Below are positions 1 to 8,192 of a DNA stretch of 64,000 bases, piece by piece (the first letter of the stretch is position 1; the number at the start of each line of letters is the position of its first letter). The DNA is from WTKG01 sp963735005 (lineage in GTDB: Bacteria; Actinomycetota; Actinomycetes; Actinomycetales; Demequinaceae), in contig CAVTJA010000013.1 in the NCBI GenBank assembly GCA_963735005.1, positions 18,132 to 82,131 of the forward strand, written 5' to 3'. The notes beneath the pieces are model-generated. The model did not search any database. It was not told the DNA's origin and saw nothing but the letters and a program-made list of their open reading frames with translations. A program made the position numbers and the translations under genes.

Positions 1-2
1 CC

Positions 3-134
3 ACCGACACGACCACGACCCCCGCGGTCGAGGTCACTGTCTCCACGTCCCCGGCGGCATCGCCCGAGGCTTCGCCCGAGGCATCGCCCGAGGCGTCCCC
101 CGAGGCTTCGCCGTCGCCGACGGCTGGCGAGTAG
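3..134 (+). CDS. C-terminal end of a low-complexity Ser/Pro/Ala/Glu-rich protein (partial)
   Basis: An open frame enters from the left edge and stops with TAG at 132-134. The visible 43 residues are Thr/Pro/Val-rich, then run through an ASPE unit repeated four times and end in SPSPTAGE. This is a disordered tail of the kind seen at the C-terminus of actinobacterial surface, cell-division or helicase-like proteins, so it gives no functional clue. A 13-bp hairpin follows 15 bases after the stop. The identity of the protein cannot be told from this fragment. Confidence 0.7.
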   Translation, partial: TDTTTTPAVEVTVSTSPAASPEASPEASPEASPEASPSPTAGE

Positions 135-149
135 CACCACCCGCACGTC

Positions 150-186
150 CGTCGAGGCCGGCTCCCGCGAGGGGCCGGCCTCGACG
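150..186 (+). terminator. Strong hairpin between the partial gene and valS
   Basis: Perfect 13-bp inverted repeat, 150-162 pairing with 174-186, with an 11-nt loop. It lies just after the stop of the upstream gene. There is no clear T-run, so it is a probable but unproven transcription terminator, separating that gene from valS. Confidence 0.6.
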
Positions 187-262
187 CCTTCAGGGGCCAG
201 CCACGCCGTCGTCCCTGCGCGACTGGCCCGCGCTCCCGCGCGAACCTGGAAGAATGGCCCGC

Positions 263-2953
263 ATGACTCAGCGCATCCCCGACCGCGTGACCGTTGACGG
301 CCTCGAGCGCCGCTGGGACCTCGAATGGGAGGAGCGCGGCACCTACCGCTTCGACGCGTCCAAGACCCGCGAGCAGGTCTACTCGATCGACACGCCGCCG
401 CCCACCGTCTCCGGCTCCCTGCACGTTGGCCACGTCTTCAGCTACACCCACACCGACGTCGTCGCTCGCTACAAGCGGATGTGCGGCCTCGAGGTCTTCT
501 ACCCGATGGGCTGGGACGACAACGGCCTGCCAACCGAGCGGCGCGTCCAGAACTACTACGGCGTGCGCTGCGACCCGACGCTTCACTATGTTGAGGGATT
601 CGAACCGCCGCAGGTGGGCGGCGAGGGCAAGTCCGTCAAGGCCGCCGACCAGCTCCCGATCTCGCGCAAGAACTTCGTCGAGCTGTGCGAGCGCCTGACC
701 GAGGAAGACGAGAAGCAGTTCGAGGCGCTGTGGCGCTACCTGGGCCTGTCCGTCGACTGGTCGCGCACGTACCAGACCATCTCCCCCGAGGCGCAGGCGG
801 TGGCCCAGCAGGCGTTCCTGCGCAACCTCGCGCGTGGCGAGGCCTACCAGGCCGAGGCCCCCACGCTGTGGGACGTCACGTTCCGCACCGCGGTCGCGCA
901 GGCCGAGCTTGAGGACCGCGACATGCCGGGCGCGTACCACCGCCTCGCGTTCGCCGGCCCGGACGGCCCCGTCCACATCGAGACCACCCGCCCCGAGCTC
1001 CTGCCCGCGTGCGTCGCGCTCGTGGCGCACCCGGACGACGAGCGCTACCAACCGCTGTTCGGCAAGTCCGTGCGCACCCCGCTGTTCGACGTCGAGGTGC
1101 CGGTGGTCGCGCACCACCTCGCGGCACCCGACAAGGGCTCCGGCATCGCCATGATCTGCACGTTCGGCGACACCACGGACGTCACGTGGTGGCGCGAGCT
1201 CCAGCTCGAGATGCGGCCCATCCTCGGCCGTGACGGCCGCCTGGTGGCCGAGCCGCCCGCCGGCATCGTGACCGACGCGGGGCTCGCCGCCTACGCGGAG
1301 CTCGCAGGCAAGACTGTCTTCAGCGCCCAGCAGCGCATCGTCGAGCTGCTTGCGGAGTCGGGCGCGATGGAGGGCGAGCCCAAGAAGATCGAGCACCCCG
1401 TGAAGTTCTTCGAGAAGGGCGACAAGCCGCTCGAGATCGTCACCAGCCGCCAGTGGTACATCTCCAACGGCGGCAAGGACGAGGCGCTCAACAAGGCCCT
1501 GCTCGCGCGCGGCGAGGCGCTCGACTTCGTGCCCGCCCACATGGGCAAGCGCTACGAGAACTGGGTGACTGGCCTCACCGGCGACTGGCTGATCTCGCGC
1601 CAGCGCTTCTTTGGCGTCCCCATCCCCGTCTGGTACGCCCTCGACGCGGACGGAAACCCTGCCTACGACAACCCCATCCTCCCCGCCGAGGACGCGCTGC
1701 CCGTCGACCCGGCGTCCGAGCCCGCCCCAGGCTTCGACGAGTCCCAGCGGGACCAGCCGGGCGGCTTCATGGGCGAGCCCGACATCATGGACACGTGGGC
1801 GACGTCCTCCCTCACGCCGCAAATCGTCACCGGCTGGCGCGACAACCCTGACCTGTACGCCCGCACCTTCCCCATGGACCTGCGCCCCCAGGGCCAGGAC
1901 ATCATCCGCACGTGGCTGTTCTCTACCGTCGTGCGCGCGCACCTTGAGAGCGACACCCTGCCGTGGAAGCACGCGGCCATCTCCGGCTGGATCCTTGACC
2001 CGGACCGCAAGAAGATGTCCAAGTCGAAGGGCAACGTCGTGACGCCCATGGGCCTGCTCGAGGAGCACGGCTCGGACGCCGTCCGCTACTGGGCCGCGAG
2101 CGCGCGGCTCGGCACTGACGCCGCGTTCGACACCGGCATGATGAAGATCGGCCGCCGCCTGGCCATGAAGGTGCTCAACGCGTCCAAGTTCGTGCTGGGC
2201 GCCACGGGCGTCGAGGGCGCCGCGAACCGTTCGCTTGAGGACGGCATCGCCGCGGCCGCGAAGGTCACGTCGGCGCCCGTCACCGAGGCGATCGACCGCG
2301 CGATGCTCGACGCCCTGGCCGAGGTCGTGGACGCCGCGACCGCCGCGTTCGAGGCGTACGACCACACCAAGGCCCTCGAGGTCACGGAGAGCTTCTTCTG
2401 GGAGTTCTGCGACGACTACCTGGAGCTTGTCAAGACGCGCGCGTACGACGGCGTCGCACCCGGCGAGGCCGTGGACGTCGACGCACCCTGCTCGCCCGGC
2501 GCCGCATCGGCCCGCTCCGCGCTTACTACCGCGCTCGACACCTTCCTGCGCCTCTTCGCGCCCGTGCTCCCGTACGCCACGGAGGACGTGTGGTCGTGGT
2601 GGCGCGAGGGCTCCGTGCACCACGCGGCCTGGCCGGACGCCGCCCCGTTGCGGGACGCCGCCGGGTCTGGCTCCGCCGGAGGGCGCGCCATGCTCGCCTC
2701 GGCGGGCCAGGCGTTCAGCGCGCTGCGCAAGGTGAAGTCGGAGGCGAAGGTCAAGCAGCGCGCGGAGATCGCGTCCGTCGAGCTGCTGGTCCCGGAGTCC
2801 AGGCTCGTTGCCGTCGAGGCCGCGCGCACCGACCTCGAGGTCGCCGGCCGCGTGCGGTCAATGACCATCGTGGCGGTCCCCGATGCGGGCGACGACGGCG
2901 AGCCCGCCTCGGTCACGACGCGCGGCGCGGAGCTCGTTCCCGACGAGGGCTAG
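263..2953 (+). CDS. valS: Valine--tRNA ligase
   Basis: Class I aminoacyl-tRNA synthetase that charges tRNA-Val in the cytoplasm and edits mischarged threonine. The HIGH-type motif reads HVGH at residues 57-60 (numbered from the ATG at 254), inside the family pattern PPPTVSGSLHVGH; KMSKS lies at about 587-591 within KKMSKSKGNVV. An anticodon-binding helical domain follows, and the C-terminus carries only a short arm. The length of about 896 residues is normal for the family. Two in-frame ATGs exist, at 254 and 263. The purine-rich GGAAGA lies only about 2 bases before 254 but about 8 bases before 263, so 263 is preferred. The gene stands alone behind a hairpin. No T-box is visible in the 120-base upstream gap. 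Confidence 0.97.
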   Translation: MTQRIPDRVTVDGLERRWDLEWEERGTYRFDASKTREQVYSIDTPPPTVSGSLHVGHVFSYTHTDVVARYKRMCGLEVFYPMGWDDNGLPTERRVQNYYGVRCDPTLHYVEGFEPPQVGGEGKSVKAADQLPISRKNFVELCERLTEEDEKQFEALWRYLGLSVDWSRTYQTISPEAQAVAQQAFLRNLARGEAYQAEAPTLWDVTFRTAVAQAELEDRDMPGAYHRLAFAGPDGPVHIETTRPELLPACVALVAHPDDERYQPLFGKSVRTPLFDVEVPVVAHHLAAPDKGSGIAMICTFGDTTDVTWWRELQLEMRPILGRDGRLVAEPPAGIVTDAGLAAYAELAGKTVFSAQQRIVELLAESGAMEGEPKKIEHPVKFFEKGDKPLEIVTSRQWYISNGGKDEALNKALLARGEALDFVPAHMGKRYENWVTGLTGDWLISRQRFFGVPIPVWYALDADGNPAYDNPILPAEDALPVDPASEPAPGFDESQRDQPGGFMGEPDIMDTWATSSLTPQIVTGWRDNPDLYARTFPMDLRPQGQDIIRTWLFSTVVRAHLESDTLPWKHAAISGWILDPDRKKMSKSKGNVVTPMGLLEEHGSDAVRYWAASARLGTDAAFDTGMMKIGRRLAMKVLNASKFVLGATGVEGAANRSLEDGIAAAAKVTSAPVTEAIDRAMLDALAEVVDAATAAFEAYDHTKALEVTESFFWEFCDDYLELVKTRAYDGVAPGEAVDVDAPCSPGAASARSALTTALDTFLRLFAPVLPYATEDVWSWWREGSVHHAAWPDAAPLRDAAGSGSAGGRAMLASAGQAFSALRKVKSEAKVKQRAEIASVELLVPESRLVAVEAARTDLEVAGRVRSMTIVAVPDAGDDGEPASVTTRGAELVPDEG

Positions 2954-3004
2954 CCCGGAGTCGTCAGCTTCCCCGGTTAGCGCCGCCCATCAACACCCAG
3001 ATGC

Positions 3005-4118
3005 TCACGGCGATGGGGAAGGACGGTGCGTCGACAGCACGACGACGACCCAAGCCTCGACGCGATTCAGCGCCGTACCCCGACGGTTGGCGCGAACCCC
3101 CAGCACTCCGAGGATTAGCGCGACCAACGACAGCGCTCCGCCTGAGAGCAGCAGGGTCGCGAGTCCCCACCGCGCCTTCCAGTCCTCATCGCGCGTAGCG
3201 CGTGTGGCGAAGATCGCGTCTCGCTGTTCGTGGCGCGCTACTTGCTCACGAAAGGGCGCTGCCACCTCCGGGTCCATGGGCGCGGCCTCGGGGGCGTACG
3301 ACCTCACAACGTTCGGCGACACCTGCTGCACCATGTCCGCGAGCAGCGTTGCGCTGCGAACCGTATGCGCGAAAGAACGTGGCCCGAACGCCACCTCGAC
3401 CGAATACAGCCACCTACCTGAAATGACGATTGATCCCACGTCCATGCCGGGCGCGAGGAGCGTCTCCATCATCTTCGGCGACAGCATCGCGTGTGCGTAC
3501 CGGAAGTCGGCCGACGCGACCGACCAGCGTCGGTTGAATTCAGCCGACTCGACCTGCACGTCGCGCCTGCTCGCATGGAGCCCCGCCATGGGCCGCGGGA
3601 CCAACTCCACGGTGGGAAGCACCCACGGCAGTTCGATCATCGTGACCCAGTAGCCATGGACGGTAACTCCGCTTCGGTGCTGAACCAGAAAGCTCGAAAG
3701 CGGATGTCCATCGATCGCACCCTGCGCGAACAGCGCCGTGGGTCTGCCGCCGAGCCGCCCCATGGTGATGAACGGAAACGTCGATAGCCCGAAGGATTGA
3801 GCGTGGGGGCCACCCACCGAGAAGCGCATCCCCAAGTGAGCCGCCACCTTGCGGGCACGCGCGAGCCGCCATAGCGGCCCCGTAAGAACTAGCGCGACCA
3901 CGGTGCCGACGATGCGCCACGGCAATGACGCCGAAGCGCGTGGAGTCGTAGGCAAACCCGTAATAGGTTGTGCCCGCCCCGAACCCAGCGATGACCGCAA
4001 GTGGCATGCCCACCGTTCGGGTGAGCCACGCGACCGTAGACACTTCCCCTCCCGGAATTGCTTCAGCCCGCATCGTCACAGTGGCGAGCGGGTACGGCCA
4101 AGGTACCGCAGTCCACAC
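3005..4118 (-). pseudogene. Frameshifted hypothetical membrane protein
   Basis: Two overlapping minus-strand frames look like one gene broken by a +1 shift near 3910-3930. The upstream frame (from 4118, or the ATG at 4073) holds a hydrophobic stretch running VGMPLAVIAGFGAGTTYYGF. The downstream frame enters at PWRIVGTVVALVLTG, a second hydrophobic segment, and continues for about 300 residues with a further membrane helix near the C-terminus (LATLLLSGGALSLVALILG) and stops at 3005. Joined, they give a protein of about 370 residues with at least three membrane segments. No known family was recognised. An alternative is that only the downstream frame (start at 4000) is translated. Whether the shift is mutation or sequencing error cannot be told here. 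Confidence 0.55.
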
Positions 4119-4433
4119 CGCGACGGGCGGCCGGTTGCGCCCGGCGAGGCCTCATCAGCGAGCAGCGCCGCCGACAAGGTTGAACCGACCCACTCGCGGT
4201 AGGTAACGGTGTCCCAATGCTCGACGTCCGTCAGATGGCGGTGCCCGAAGGCGTTCCCGACGGTCCACAGGATCGCCGCGACGTGTTCGCGCGGTTGTTC
4301 GCGCGCACGGAAGGAGTTGAGCCGCAGGGACCGCACACGGTACCTTTGAGCATCAAGGCGTGGCCCGCATGGTGCGCCGTCAGACTGGGGGCTCGCCGCT
4401 ACGGCGGTCTCCTGCATTGAACTGAGGAGCACC
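4119..4433. other. Intergenic region with no recognisable gene
   Basis: About 315 bases between the divergent frameshifted membrane gene and the beta-helix gene. No convincing ORF, tRNA or riboswitch was seen. The last bases hold the GAGGAG ribosome binding site of the downstream gene. A promoter for that gene must lie here, but no clear -35/-10 pair stands out. Confidence 0.5.
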
Positions 4434-6755
4434 ATGTCCGTGCAGCGCCCCGTTCCCGCTGGCGCATTGCGCCGCCATGGACGCGCCCGATCCATCGCCG
4501 CGGCACTGTCGACCGCCGCGCTCGCCGCGGTCACGCTAACGCTGAGCGCCGCCCCCGCGAGCGCGACCACGAGCTCCGTGACTGATGAGACCGAGTTTCG
4601 CGCCGCTTTGGCCGGCTTTCCGTGCGACGGCTCGCCCGACGTCCTCGAGATCGCGAACGACATCACGTTCTCCAATTCTCCGGACCCGTCGTACGCGTGC
4701 GCCGATGACCTCACGATCACCAGCGCCGCGGGCAACCACTTCACGCTCGACGGAGCGTCGAGGTCCAACAGTCGGCTTCTCAACGCGGGCACCGCGACTG
4801 GCACCATCACGATCGCCGACCTCACCGTCACCAACTTCGAGCAGACCACCACGAGTTACGCGGCGTTCCGCTATGGCGGCGCGATTTGGGCTGGCGGCCC
4901 CGTGGTGGTCTCTGGATCAACGTTCAGCAACAACCACCTCAGCCTCACCGGCGGTGACTCCGGGGCGCAGGGCGGCGCAATCGCCGCCGTCGGCTCATTG
5001 ACGATCCAAGCAAGCGCAGATTCCGACAGTTCCTTCACCAACAACTACGTCACAGCTAACTCCGGAAATGGCTCGTCCGCCGTCGGCGGTGCAGTCTGGA
5101 TCAACGGCGCATTCGACATCACTGACGCCACCTTCACGGGAAACTTCGCAAGCGCGTACGGCCAGTACGGCACTGCCGAGGGCGGCGCCGTTCAGGGCGG
5201 CGGGACCCCGTCCTACATCACCGATTCGACCTTCTCTGGAAACAGCGCGGCATCGGCGACGGACGGTTACTCGCATGGCGGCGCGGTGCATCTCAACTCT
5301 GACCTGACCGTCGACGGCAGCAGCTTCGACTCGAACTCCGCGACTGCGCCCGGCCGCGAGGGCATGGGCGGCGCCATCTACACGGGCGGTACGTCCAACT
5401 TCGACAACTCTACATTCACCGACAACACGGTCCAGGGTGGCAACTGGATCAGCGGCGGCGGCGCGATCTACGGCTACGACGTGATCACGACAACGTCGAC
5501 GTTTACGGACAACTCCGCGAGCTCATCGGCGTCGGGAACGATCTCCGGTGGCGCGGTGATGGCGACTCACAACAGCGCCGCAGCCAATTCCACGTTTACC
5601 GGCAACGCTGTGTGGGGCGACGGCACGTCGGCTGCGCAGGGCGGCGCAATCTGGACGTCCAGCCTGGCGTTGGCAAGTTCGTCGACGTTTACCAGCAACA
5701 GCGCGAACGGAAGCGGTCTGTCCGGCTACGCGTATGGCGGCGCCATTTACGCCGACTCCGTAGCATCGTCATTCTCGACGTTCAACAAGAACAGCGCTCA
5801 GCACACTGCCGCGGGCGGCTACGCGGTTGCTGGGGCGATCTTCGGGAACACGGCTGCGTCCGTGTACGCGAGCACCCTCACCGCCAACACGACGACGAGC
5901 GCCACCGCAGGCAACACCTACGGCGGCGCGATCGTCGCGTATGGCGTCTTCGCGTACAGCTCGACGATCGCCGGCAACACCGCGAGTAACGGAGGAAATA
6001 TCGACTCCGCGGAGATCACGAGCTACGGCTCGGCGATCGTCGGAGCGATCGGCGACGGCAACTGCTACTCGGGCACGTCCGCCACGAGCTATGGGTACAA
6101 CTTTGACGACGACGGCACGTGCTTCCCGACCTCCGGCACAGACTTCGGAGACGGCGTAAACCCGAAGCTTGGCAAGCTCAAGGACAACGGCGGCCCCACC
6201 AAGACCATGCTCCCCGCGACCGGCAGCCCGCTCATCGACGCCGCCACCGACGGCGAGTGCGTCGCGGGCCACGCGAGCGACGCGGGCTTCACCCCCGACA
6301 CCGACCAGCGGGGCATCGCCCGCCCGGGCGCGACGTGCGACATCGGCGCCGTTGAAACGCTGGCGGACCTCACGTTCACGATCGACACCGGCCACGGCAT
6401 CATTTACGGCACCGTCATCAACGGCACAGGGGTGAGCGCCAACGCGTACGTTGACCCGGGCACGCTTGGCACCCCACCGTCCACTGCGGTGTTCCCGTAC
6501 GGAGCACTCACGTTCACGGTCGACGTGCCCGCCGATGGCTGGACCGTCACCGTCCAGCTTGAGTTGCCCTCGCACGTCAACCAGCTGTGGAAGTTCAACA
6601 ATTCCACGTGGGCCAAGATGACGGGCGTCACCTTCAGCGGTCACACCGTCACCTATGACCTCACCGATGGTGGGGCAGGCGACGACGACCTCACGGCTAA
6701 CTCCCAAATCGTGGACCCGGCCGCCCCCGGCATCGGCCTTTCCTTCACGGGCTAG
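4434..6755 (+). CDS. Secreted right-handed beta-helix protein with choice-of-anchor domains
   Basis: A protein of 773 residues with a long signal peptide ending near APASA at residue 44-45. Residues of about 120-520 form many degenerate repeats of the type GGAI..(8-15)..STFTxNSA, the polymorphic outer-membrane or parallel beta-helix pattern. A segment near residues 590-640 (SPLIDAATD ... DQRGIARP ... CDIGAVE) is the choice-of-anchor Q type end of such helices. The last 130 residues (LWKF..STWAKM, DGGAGDDDLT, IVDPAAP) resemble the choice-of-anchor U domain. No LPXTG or C-terminal membrane helix follows; the protein ends IGLSFTG. The start is set by GAGGAG 6 bases before the ATG. It probably acts at the cell surface in adhesion or glycan binding (inference). 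The protein from 50762-52921 is a paralogue. Confidence 0.85.
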   Translation: MSVQRPVPAGALRRHGRARSIAAALSTAALAAVTLTLSAAPASATTSSVTDETEFRAALAGFPCDGSPDVLEIANDITFSNSPDPSYACADDLTITSAAGNHFTLDGASRSNSRLLNAGTATGTITIADLTVTNFEQTTTSYAAFRYGGAIWAGGPVVVSGSTFSNNHLSLTGGDSGAQGGAIAAVGSLTIQASADSDSSFTNNYVTANSGNGSSAVGGAVWINGAFDITDATFTGNFASAYGQYGTAEGGAVQGGGTPSYITDSTFSGNSAASATDGYSHGGAVHLNSDLTVDGSSFDSNSATAPGREGMGGAIYTGGTSNFDNSTFTDNTVQGGNWISGGGAIYGYDVITTTSTFTDNSASSSASGTISGGAVMATHNSAAANSTFTGNAVWGDGTSAAQGGAIWTSSLALASSSTFTSNSANGSGLSGYAYGGAIYADSVASSFSTFNKNSAQHTAAGGYAVAGAIFGNTAASVYASTLTANTTTSATAGNTYGGAIVAYGVFAYSSTIAGNTASNGGNIDSAEITSYGSAIVGAIGDGNCYSGTSATSYGYNFDDDGTCFPTSGTDFGDGVNPKLGKLKDNGGPTKTMLPATGSPLIDAATDGECVAGHASDAGFTPDTDQRGIARPGATCDIGAVETLADLTFTIDTGHGIIYGTVINGTGVSANAYVDPGTLGTPPSTAVFPYGALTFTVDVPADGWTVTVQLELPSHVNQLWKFNNSTWAKMTGVTFSGHTVTYDLTDGGAGDDDLTANSQIVDPAAPGIGLSFTG

Positions 6756-6895
6756 GGCCGACGCCGGCGGCCGCGCCGGGTTTGTCACACCTCACACTCG
6801 CGCGCGCGCGAATATGTGTGAGCATGCAACAATAGTGTCGAAACGATTCGACGCCGTCGTCGCTCGTGTACCCCCACCCCCCTAGACGAGGCAAC

Positions 6896-8158
6896 GTGAC
6901 TCCCGACCACCCATCCGCCACACCGTACGAACCGTGGCCAGCCGACCCGAGCGTCGTCACCGCCAAGCCGCCCAAGGGCGTCTCCGTGCGGCGCGCCTGG
7001 GCCGCGCTGACCGTACTCGCCACCGCCGCGTTCCTCTTCGTCACGAACGAGATCAGCCCCGTGGGGCTCATCACCCTGATGGCCGACGGCCTGGGGCGCA
7101 CGCCGTCCGAGATCGGGTTCATCAGCACGGTATTCGCCGGCGTCGTCATGCTCGCGTCCGTCCCGCTCGCGCTCCTGACCACCCGCCTGCCTCGCCGCCC
7201 GGTGCTGGTGGGAGTCGCGGTGGCCCTCGCGATCGGCGTGACCATCGAGGGAACCGCGCACAGCTACGAGCAGCTAGTCGCGGGGCGCGCATTGACGGCC
7301 ATGGCGCACGCGCTCTTCTGGGGCGTCGTCACTCCCGCCGCTGCCGGCATGTTCCCCGCCGCCGTGCGCGGCAAGTCAGTGTCGCGGCTACTGTTGGGCG
7401 CATCGGCCGCTGGCGTCCTTGGCCTGCCCGCCGCGACGTGGCTCGCGCAACGCACCTCGTGGCAGACGCCATTCCTCGTGATCGGCGTCGCCGGCGTGCT
7501 GGTCGCCATCGCGATCGCGATCGTCATGCCCAACTACAAGACCGCCGAGGGCTCGGCGCCGCGCGGGGAGCTACCGTCCGGGCGCCGTTACGCGCGCATC
7601 CTTGTCGCCACCGGCCTCACCACGGCCGCCATGGCGGCAACCTGGACGTACATCAAGCCGTTCTTCGAGGGGGTCACCGGCTTCCACGCCGAGACCGTGC
7701 CGACGCTGCTGCTCTTCGCGGGCGCCGTGGGCCTGGCGGGCATGTGGCTTGCGGGAATCGTCACCGACCTCGCGCCGGTCAAGTCCGTGGTCGCGGCGAT
7801 CGGTTCGCTGCTGGCGCTGTGGGCGGGGCTTGCGCTGTTCGGCGCCAACAAGGGCGTGCTGATCGGCGGGCTCGTGGTGCAGGGCGTCGCGTGGTCCGTA
7901 TTCGTGGCGGCGATGGTCGTGTGGGCGATGCGCCACTCGCCGTGGTCGAGCGACCTGGGGGTCGCGCTGTACGCCGCGACGTTCAACGCTGGCAACGCCG
8001 TGGGCTCGTTCGCGGGCTCGTTTATCTTGGGTGGGCCGGGAGCCTCGTGGCTGCCGGTGGCGAGCATGGCTGCCACCGCCGTGGCGTTCGCCCTCGTCGT
8101 CACCGTCCGCAAACTGCGGCGCCGAAGCGGGCACACAGCAGGACGCGCCGCCCGATAG
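6896..8158 (+). CDS. MFS transporter, efflux type
   Basis: About 420 residues with 12 predicted membrane segments. The N-terminal half carries the family A-like loop between helices 2 and 3 (LLTTRLPRRPVLVG) and the pattern SPVGLITLMADGLG near helix 1, as in the sugar-efflux/AraJ/PbuE branch of the major facilitator superfamily. It likely exports sugars, nucleosides or drugs; the substrate cannot be deduced. The open frame reaches back to a GTG at 6866, but the GTG at 6896 has the better ribosome-binding context (ACGAGG). It converges on the xylanase gene, with an imperfect hairpin at the junction. A xylanase-transport link is possible but they are on opposite strands. Confidence 0.85.
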   Translation: MTPDHPSATPYEPWPADPSVVTAKPPKGVSVRRAWAALTVLATAAFLFVTNEISPVGLITLMADGLGRTPSEIGFISTVFAGVVMLASVPLALLTTRLPRRPVLVGVAVALAIGVTIEGTAHSYEQLVAGRALTAMAHALFWGVVTPAAAGMFPAAVRGKSVSRLLLGASAAGVLGLPAATWLAQRTSWQTPFLVIGVAGVLVAIAIAIVMPNYKTAEGSAPRGELPSGRRYARILVATGLTTAAMAATWTYIKPFFEGVTGFHAETVPTLLLFAGAVGLAGMWLAGIVTDLAPVKSVVAAIGSLLALWAGLALFGANKGVLIGGLVVQGVAWSVFVAAMVVWAMRHSPWSSDLGVALYAATFNAGNAVGSFAGSFILGGPGASWLPVASMAATAVAFALVVTVRKLRRRSGHTAGRAAR

Positions 8159-8175
8159 TCGCGGCGACGCGTCCT
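8140..8175. terminator. Imperfect hairpin between convergent MFS and xylanase genes
   Basis: AGGACGCG at 8140-8147 pairs with CGCGTCCT at 8168-8175, and CCGC with GCGG inside it, with a 3-base bulge on one arm. It spans the end of the MFS gene just before the xylanase stop and could serve both strands. There is no T-run, so the assignment is tentative. Confidence 0.4.
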
Positions 8176-8192
8176 GAGCCCAAGGAGGAGGG

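Noticed and set aside
61..120. Repeated GCATCGCCCGAGGC-type units that resemble a short tandem array
   Set aside because: Not CRISPR: units are in frame, contiguous, and encode an ASPE repeat.
135..253. T-box or other riboswitch upstream of valS
   Set aside because: The gap is only about 120 bases and contains just the terminator-like hairpin; no T-box sequence is seen.
4076..4852. Minus-strand frame running into the beta-helix gene
   Set aside because: Antisense to the signal peptide and helix start of a clear secreted protein; no support.
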